Source: Branchiostoma floridae
Lineage: Eukaryota; Chordata; Leptocardii; Amphioxiformes; Branchiostomatidae
DNA: 20,625 nt
Direction of reading: 5' to 3'
Assembly (NCBI RefSeq): GCF_000003815.2
Contig: NW_023365716.1
Location: forward strand, 1,154,550 to 1,175,174
The translations under genes and the position numbers were made by a program. The notes under the pieces were generated by a model. That model had not been told where the DNA came from and did no database searches. It saw nothing but the letters and a program-made list of their open reading frames with translations. Positions 16,660 through 20,625 of this stretch are shown here, in pieces (the first letter of the stretch is position 1; every line of letters starts with the position of its first letter).

Positions 16660-18792
16660 TAATCTCCAAGCAGATCCTACGGTAGCATCAGATAGCATCA
16701 AAAGCTGGTAGAGGAGTGAAGCTGGCTTAGCAGTGTGTTTCGCTACCGGCAAATGGACACCACTTGGCTGACTAGATTCAGATTCAGATTCAGCTTTATT
16801 CCTGGATGACTTGGCATGTATATACACATGAAATACGTCATCAGTCACAGAATCAACTTTAAAACATTAATACATTTACAACATTTAAAATTAGACAGCA
16901 ATCGGATTTAAGAAAATATACATGACAGAAACAACATTCTTTACCGATCATGTAGCACTTTCGTACAGCAATCGTACAGAGCGGGGTGCAAATGACATCT
17001 CATGTCGCTTCGTTTTACTTCTAGATGCCCTGTATCGGGCTTCCCGACGAAGACTGTACGAACTGTCCTGAGGTGAAGTAAAGAACTCCCTCAGCGGAGA
17101 GCTACTGTCCCGCAGTATGTTTTGTAGAGTCTTCAGCGTCGCTGCGTCCCGTCTTTCTGATAGTGAGGGCAGAGAGTCAGATGGGATACCAATGATTCTA
17201 AGACAGCGCCTCTGCATGGCTTCTAGCTTGTCTGACAGGTGTTTCGGCAGTCCTCCCCACACCGGACTGGCATACTCCAGTAAGGGGCGTAGGAATGTTA
17301 GGTAAATCTGGAGCAAGACATCAGTAGGGAGACCAGCCTTCTTTGCTGCTGCAAGGTAATACACACGTGGACGGGACTTCGTCAACATGAAATGAACGTG
17401 TTCATCCCAGGTAAGGTTGGCAGTGATGTGTACTCCAAGGAGTTTGAAAGACGTAGTCCTCTGAATCACATGTCCGGATATTGTCGGATGAGGAGGGACA
17501 GGAATGTTTACCTCCTTCCTTGCGCTGATAACCATGTCCATTGTCTTTTTCCCGTTTACCTTGAGAGAGTAGTCCTCCCCCCATTCAACAATGGAGTCAA
17601 GTGCCTTCTGCGTTTGACCAGGAAGTGACGCCATTAGCATTTCAGAGGTTGTCAGATCGTCCGCATATTTGACAGGAACAATGGGCCTTGGCAACCTTGC
17701 ATCCAAGGTATTTATACAGATGACGAAAAGTGTTGGTGATAGAATACCACCCTGTGGAACACCCGCGAGGACGTCGTGGGACTTAGATACACAGGGACCC
17801 CACTTTACCTTCTGTGTACGTCCTTCCAGATAGCTGCTGATGCTCATCCATAAGGACCGCCTGATACCCATGTCAGCTAGGCACATGAGCAGTTGACTAT
17901 GACTGATGGTATCAAATGCACGGGAAAAATCAACGAACACAGCATGAACGTCCAACTTCGGGTTACTGTTTAACGCTTCGTGCCACGTTTGGAGGATGTG
18001 TATCAACGCAGTAACCGTAGATCTTCTTGACAGGAAGCCATGTTGAGACGGTGCGAGGCTACTGGTAGTGTCCTGTAGCAAAGCATCACGGAGCAGCCCT
18101 TCATACACTTTCCCGACGCAGCTGACTAACGAAATTTGTCGGTATTCCGATGGGAACTGTGGTCGTTGTTTCTTAGGCACTGCCGTGACTACAGCCTCTT
18201 TCCATTGCTGCGGAAAGGCGGAGTTCTGAAGCCAAGAATTGAAGACGTCACATAAAACAGGACCAAGTTCTTCATGATACTGCTTTAGTACCAGGGAAGG
18301 AATGAGGTCTGGCCCAGCGGCTTTCCTCCCATTGAGTCTGCGCAGTCTGGCCTTAACGTGACCAATACTGAACGGTGTGGGTGTATCATGCGAGAGCTTG
18401 TGCTCGACATCAGCCAAAGTTCAGTGGACACTTCACTCCACACAGACCCGAAATGCTCTGCAAGCGTGTCACATTCATTTTGTGTCACGGTGATGTTGGG
18501 ATTGGAGACATCCTCCTTAACAGAGTCCTTTCCCATAAGGGACTTGATGGACTTGAACCAGTGTCTTGGGCTGGAGTGCCTCAAGCTAGCTACTTCTCTT
18601 TCATAGTACTCCCGTTTTGCTTTCTTGATATGCTTGGCCACAGAATTCCTTAACTTGGAGTACAGAGCAACGTTTCCGGAGCGGAATGCCTGTTGTCTCT
18701 CTGCAAGCAACTCCTTAATCCTCACAGTCAGACTACACTCTTTGGCCAGTCTGGTACTATCTTATGCCATTGTAGGATCTGCTTGGAGATTA
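16660..18792. mobile_element. 2.13-kb element with 21-bp perfect inverted repeats enclosing a LINE
   Basis: TAATCTCCAAGCAGATCCTA+C at 16660 is a perfect inverted match to the sequence ending at 18792, and weaker matching continues for about 30 more bases. GTCCCACT lies directly outside both ends (16652-16659 and 18793-18800), a perfect 8-bp target duplication. Nearly all of the interior is a minus-strand LINE. Either a LINE inserted into a small MITE, or a LINE fragment was captured before the element moved. The ends are related to the TACTCTCCAAGCAGA family elsewhere in the window. Confidence 0.8.
16780..18755 (-). pseudogene. LINE ORF2 reverse transcriptase (CR1/L2/Jockey group), frameshifted and 5'-truncated
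   Basis: Non-LTR retrotransposon reverse transcriptase. Read on the minus strand from about 18755: a linker region (RIKELLAERQQAF, KKAKREYYE), a frameshift close to 18417 (one base apparently missing after VSTEL), then LNGRKAAGPDLIPSLVLK, the VDFSRAFDTISH motif holding the first catalytic Asp, GVPQGGILSP, and the catalytic VKYADDLT box. The thumb and C-terminus follow (LRPLLEYASPVWGG, MQRRCLRIIG), and the frame ends at 16948. The endonuclease domain is absent. The 3' end has AATAAA and a (GAATCT)3-like tail near 16780-16803, typical of CR1/L2-like elements. The catalytic core is intact, but the frameshift and missing 5' part make it non-autonomous. Confidence 0.88.
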
Positions 18793-18902
18793 GTCCCACT
18801 TCCCTTTTAAAGTTTTCCATGACAGTGATCAAGACAGTAAATGAGTAAATACCAACATTGCTCTGGCTTGTTTTACATGTTGGACAGACTTTACTTTCGA
18901 AA

Positions 18903-19115
18903 TACTGTAAATGCATTTAAGCTCGCGGGGATTTCATTTCGCGGTAGCGGGAAAAGGGACTTTTCGCGGTGGATTTAAGTTCGCGGTAACACCATAGACT
19001 GCAGTCTAATACCATAATAGAAAAATGTTCGCGGTGGATTTAAGTTTGCGGTGAAGTGGTCAACCGCGAAAACCACGAACATTAATCCACCGCAAATATT
19101 TCTGCATTTACAGTA
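18903..19115. mobile_element. 213-bp MITE with CTGTAAATGCA ends, GCGGT-rich
   Basis: TACTGTAAATGCA at the left is a perfect inverted match to TGCATTTACAGTA at the right; TA may be the target duplication. The interior alternates TTCGCGGTGGATTTAAGTT with its near-complement, so the element folds extensively. I recall closely similar elements being common in marine invertebrate genomes; the superfamily is not assigned here. Confidence 0.75.
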
Positions 19116-19383
19116 CCTCACATGCATATCATTACCAACACCAGTGAGACTGTTTGTACTGAAATGTACATTTATCTTGAATGCTACAAAACGTTGCCAT
19201 GAACAGAAGGTTACAAATATACAAACCTAGCATCTGGCAGGGTATGCTTATCATTAAAGCATCAGTGGGGAAGTTTTCACTCATATATTCTACTTGGATA
19301 TAACTGTATCTTGGATGTAGTAAATGGTAATATGCACATTCAGGGTTTCTTAAAAGTGTGTTGTCTATGATGCATGTCTAATG
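19116..19383. other. Spacer between MITE and zinc-finger array
   Basis: AT-rich, no motif recognised; on the minus strand it is the 3' flank of the zinc-finger locus. Confidence 0.4.
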
Positions 19384-19740
19384 TGTCTTACTGGGCCGCA
19401 GAATAGTCACACTGGTCACACTTAATTGTAGGGTTTTTCACCTGTGTGTGTTTTTGGTGTGGTAAGTCAGATTTCCGTGCTGCAGAATAGTCACACTGAT
19501 CATACTTGTGAGGTTTCTCTCCCGTGTGTGTTCTCGTGTGTCGGGATAAGTCAGACTTTCTTTGTGTCCTGAAGGCACACACATGTAGGGTTTCTTGCCA
19601 GTGTGTTTTGCTAGATGTTTGTCTAAAGAATCTTTCTGTGCAGCAGAATAATCACACTGGTCACAATAGAAAGGTTTTTCACCTATGTGTCTAGATAAGT
19701 AGATCTTCTGAGCCGTCCTGTATCCACACTCCCCACATAG
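19384..19740 (-). pseudogene. Decayed C2H2 fingers downstream of the in-frame stop
   Basis: After the stop at 19743-19741 the same frame continues as CGECGYRTAQK, then lacks four residues between finger and linker (SRHIGEKP instead of SRHMRTHTGEKP), then an intact FYCDQCDYSAAQ finger. A deletion and frameshift near 19580 follow, then CAFRTQRKSDLSRHTRTH, a finger whose first cysteine is tyrosine (HKYDQCDYSA), and a truncated CDQCDYSAAQ with a stop at 19388. At least five fingers are therefore recognisable but broken. They would be untranslated if the stop is real. Confidence 0.75.
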
Positions 19741-20515
19741 TTAGGGTTTCTCATCGGTGTGTTTTGCTAAATGTTTGTCCAACTGGCGTTTTTGTACTGC
19801 AGAATAGTCACACTGGTCACACTTGTAGGGATTTTCTCCTGTGTGAGTTCTCATGTGTCGGGAAAAGTCCGATTGATAAGCCGTCCTGTACCCACATTTA
19901 TCACACATGATGGGTTTCTCACCCGTGTGTTTTGTAAGATGTTGATCCAAGTGACTTTTCAGTGCTGCAGAATAGTCACACTGGTCACACTTGTATGGTT
20001 TATCTCCTGTATGCGTCATCATGTGTCGGGTTAAGTGTGATTTTCTGGTTGTCCTAAACCCACACTCGTTGCACAAGAAGCGTTTATCACCAGTATGTTT
20101 CGCTTGATGCTGGTTTAATGCGCTTTTCAGTGCAGCAGCATAGTCACAGTGGTCACATTTGTAGGGTTTCTCACCTGTGTGGGTTCTCATGTGTTTGGCT
20201 AAGTTGGACTTGTGAGCAGTCATGAATCCGCAAACAGAACACATGTAGGGTTTGTCACCAGTATGGATTATTCGATGGTTTTCCAAATCATATTTCTGTG
20301 CAGCAGAATAGTCACACTGGTCACACTTGTAGGGTTTTTCTCCTGTATGGGTTCTCATGTGCCTGGCCAACGTCATGTTATAAGCCGTCCTGTACCCACA
20401 CTCCCCACACACGAAGGGTTTGTCGCCGGTGTGTTTTGCTCGGTGTTGCTTCAAAGCAGTTTTCCATGCTGCAGTATAGTCGCACTGGTCACATTTGTAC
20501 GGTCTTTCCCCTGTG
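19741..20515 (-). CDS. C2H2 zinc-finger array, nine intact fingers in one frame (partial)
   Basis: Each finger has C-x2-C-x12-H-x3-H with TGEKP or TGDKP linkers, the pattern of DNA-binding nuclear zinc-finger proteins. From the N-terminal side: YKCDQCDYTAAW, FVCGECGYRTAY, YKCDQCDYSAAQ, YMCSVCGFMTAH, YKCDHCDYAAAL, FLCNECGFRTTR, YKCDQCDYSAAL, IMCDKCGYRTAY, YKCDQCDYSAVQ. Odd and even fingers belong to two types, so the repeat unit is a 56-residue pair. Residues at helix positions that contact DNA vary between fingers. The frame has no ATG at its head; it is entered only after a 1-base deletion near 20515, and ends at a TAA (19743-19741) where a Tyr codon is expected. It is an internal part of a larger, probably decaying gene. 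Splicing around the defects cannot be excluded. Confidence 0.85.
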
Positions 20516-20625
20516 GGATTCTCATATGGATGGATAAGGTAGCCTTATTAGTTGTTCTGTACCCACATTCCCCAGACATGTAAGGTTTCTCTCCGGTGTG
20601 TTTTGAAATAAGGTGTTGGCGCAAG
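20516..20625 (-). pseudogene. Upstream zinc fingers, frameshifted
   Basis: At the window edge the minus strand reads LRQHLISKHTGEKPYMSGECG: the first zinc-binding cysteine is serine (codon at 20576-20574). The finger continues YRTTNKATLSIHMR, and then one base is missing in the linker (near 20513-20520), which shifts the frame relative to the nine-finger block. The array continues beyond the window. Confidence 0.75.

Noticed and set aside
16617-16660. A functional tRNA-Leu or tRNA-Ser gene
   Set aside because: Only the A box is present; no B box, anticodon arm or closing acceptor stem.
17117-17628. Plus-strand frames inside the LINE
   Set aside because: Antisense to the well-supported reverse transcriptase frame.
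19771-20583. Plus-strand open frames across the zinc-finger region
   Set aside because: They are antisense shadows of the repeated CDQCDYSA codons; their peptides (CRIVTLVTLV) repeat with the finger period.

Overview
This is an intron-rich, transposon-rich animal nuclear window. GT-AG introns, tRNA-type SINEs, several inverted-repeat (MITE-like) families, LINE reverse transcriptase remnants and a C2H2 zinc-finger array all point to an invertebrate genome. The alternating finger consensus (CDQCDYSA / CGECGYRTA) and the LINE and SINE types look most like amphioxus (Branchiostoma). That assignment is recognition, not a database result. Two 100-base N gaps lie at 6340-6439 and 8498-8597.

Region 1 (about 1-15,100, + strand) is the 3' two-thirds of a divergent tropomyosin-family gene. 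Its exons start mid-gene at base 23. They measure 134, 46+72 (=118), 71 and 76 nt with phases 2, 0, 0, 2, 0, which are the sizes and phases of vertebrate tropomyosin exons 3, 4, 5 and 6. Exon 4 is split by an extra intron. A first 3' module follows: exon 6a at 3160 and a short last exon at 4707. A second module has exon 6b at 9363 and last exons at 14504 and 15008. The 3' flanks of the two modules (5517-6860 and 15008-16190) are diverged duplicates. The gene therefore appears to have duplicated its 3' end and offers two mutually exclusive exon 6 versions with two different C-termini. No exon 7 or 8 equivalent was found, so the protein would be shorter than a classical tropomyosin.

The introns are full of repeats: inverted-repeat elements (193-404, 2195-2420, 4826-5161), a 5'-truncated LINE tail (3283-3741), a SINE (about 8876-9305), and a block of about 4.2 kb (9927-14146). 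This block holds two tandem arrays, one with 141 to about 175-bp units and one with 115-bp units. Its edges carry a candidate inverted repeat.

Region 2 (15,850-19,115) is an intergenic transposon nest. It contains a 115-bp MITE, a 394-bp hAT-type MITE with a perfect 8-bp target duplication, a 2.13-kb element with 21-bp perfect terminal inverted repeats and an 8-bp target duplication that encloses a broken LINE on the minus strand, and a 213-bp MITE with CTGTAAATGCA ends.

Region 3 (19,384-20,625, minus strand) is a C2H2 zinc-finger array. Nine intact fingers lie in one open frame, flanked on both sides by decayed fingers with a lost cysteine, a 1-base frameshift, an in-frame stop and small deletions.
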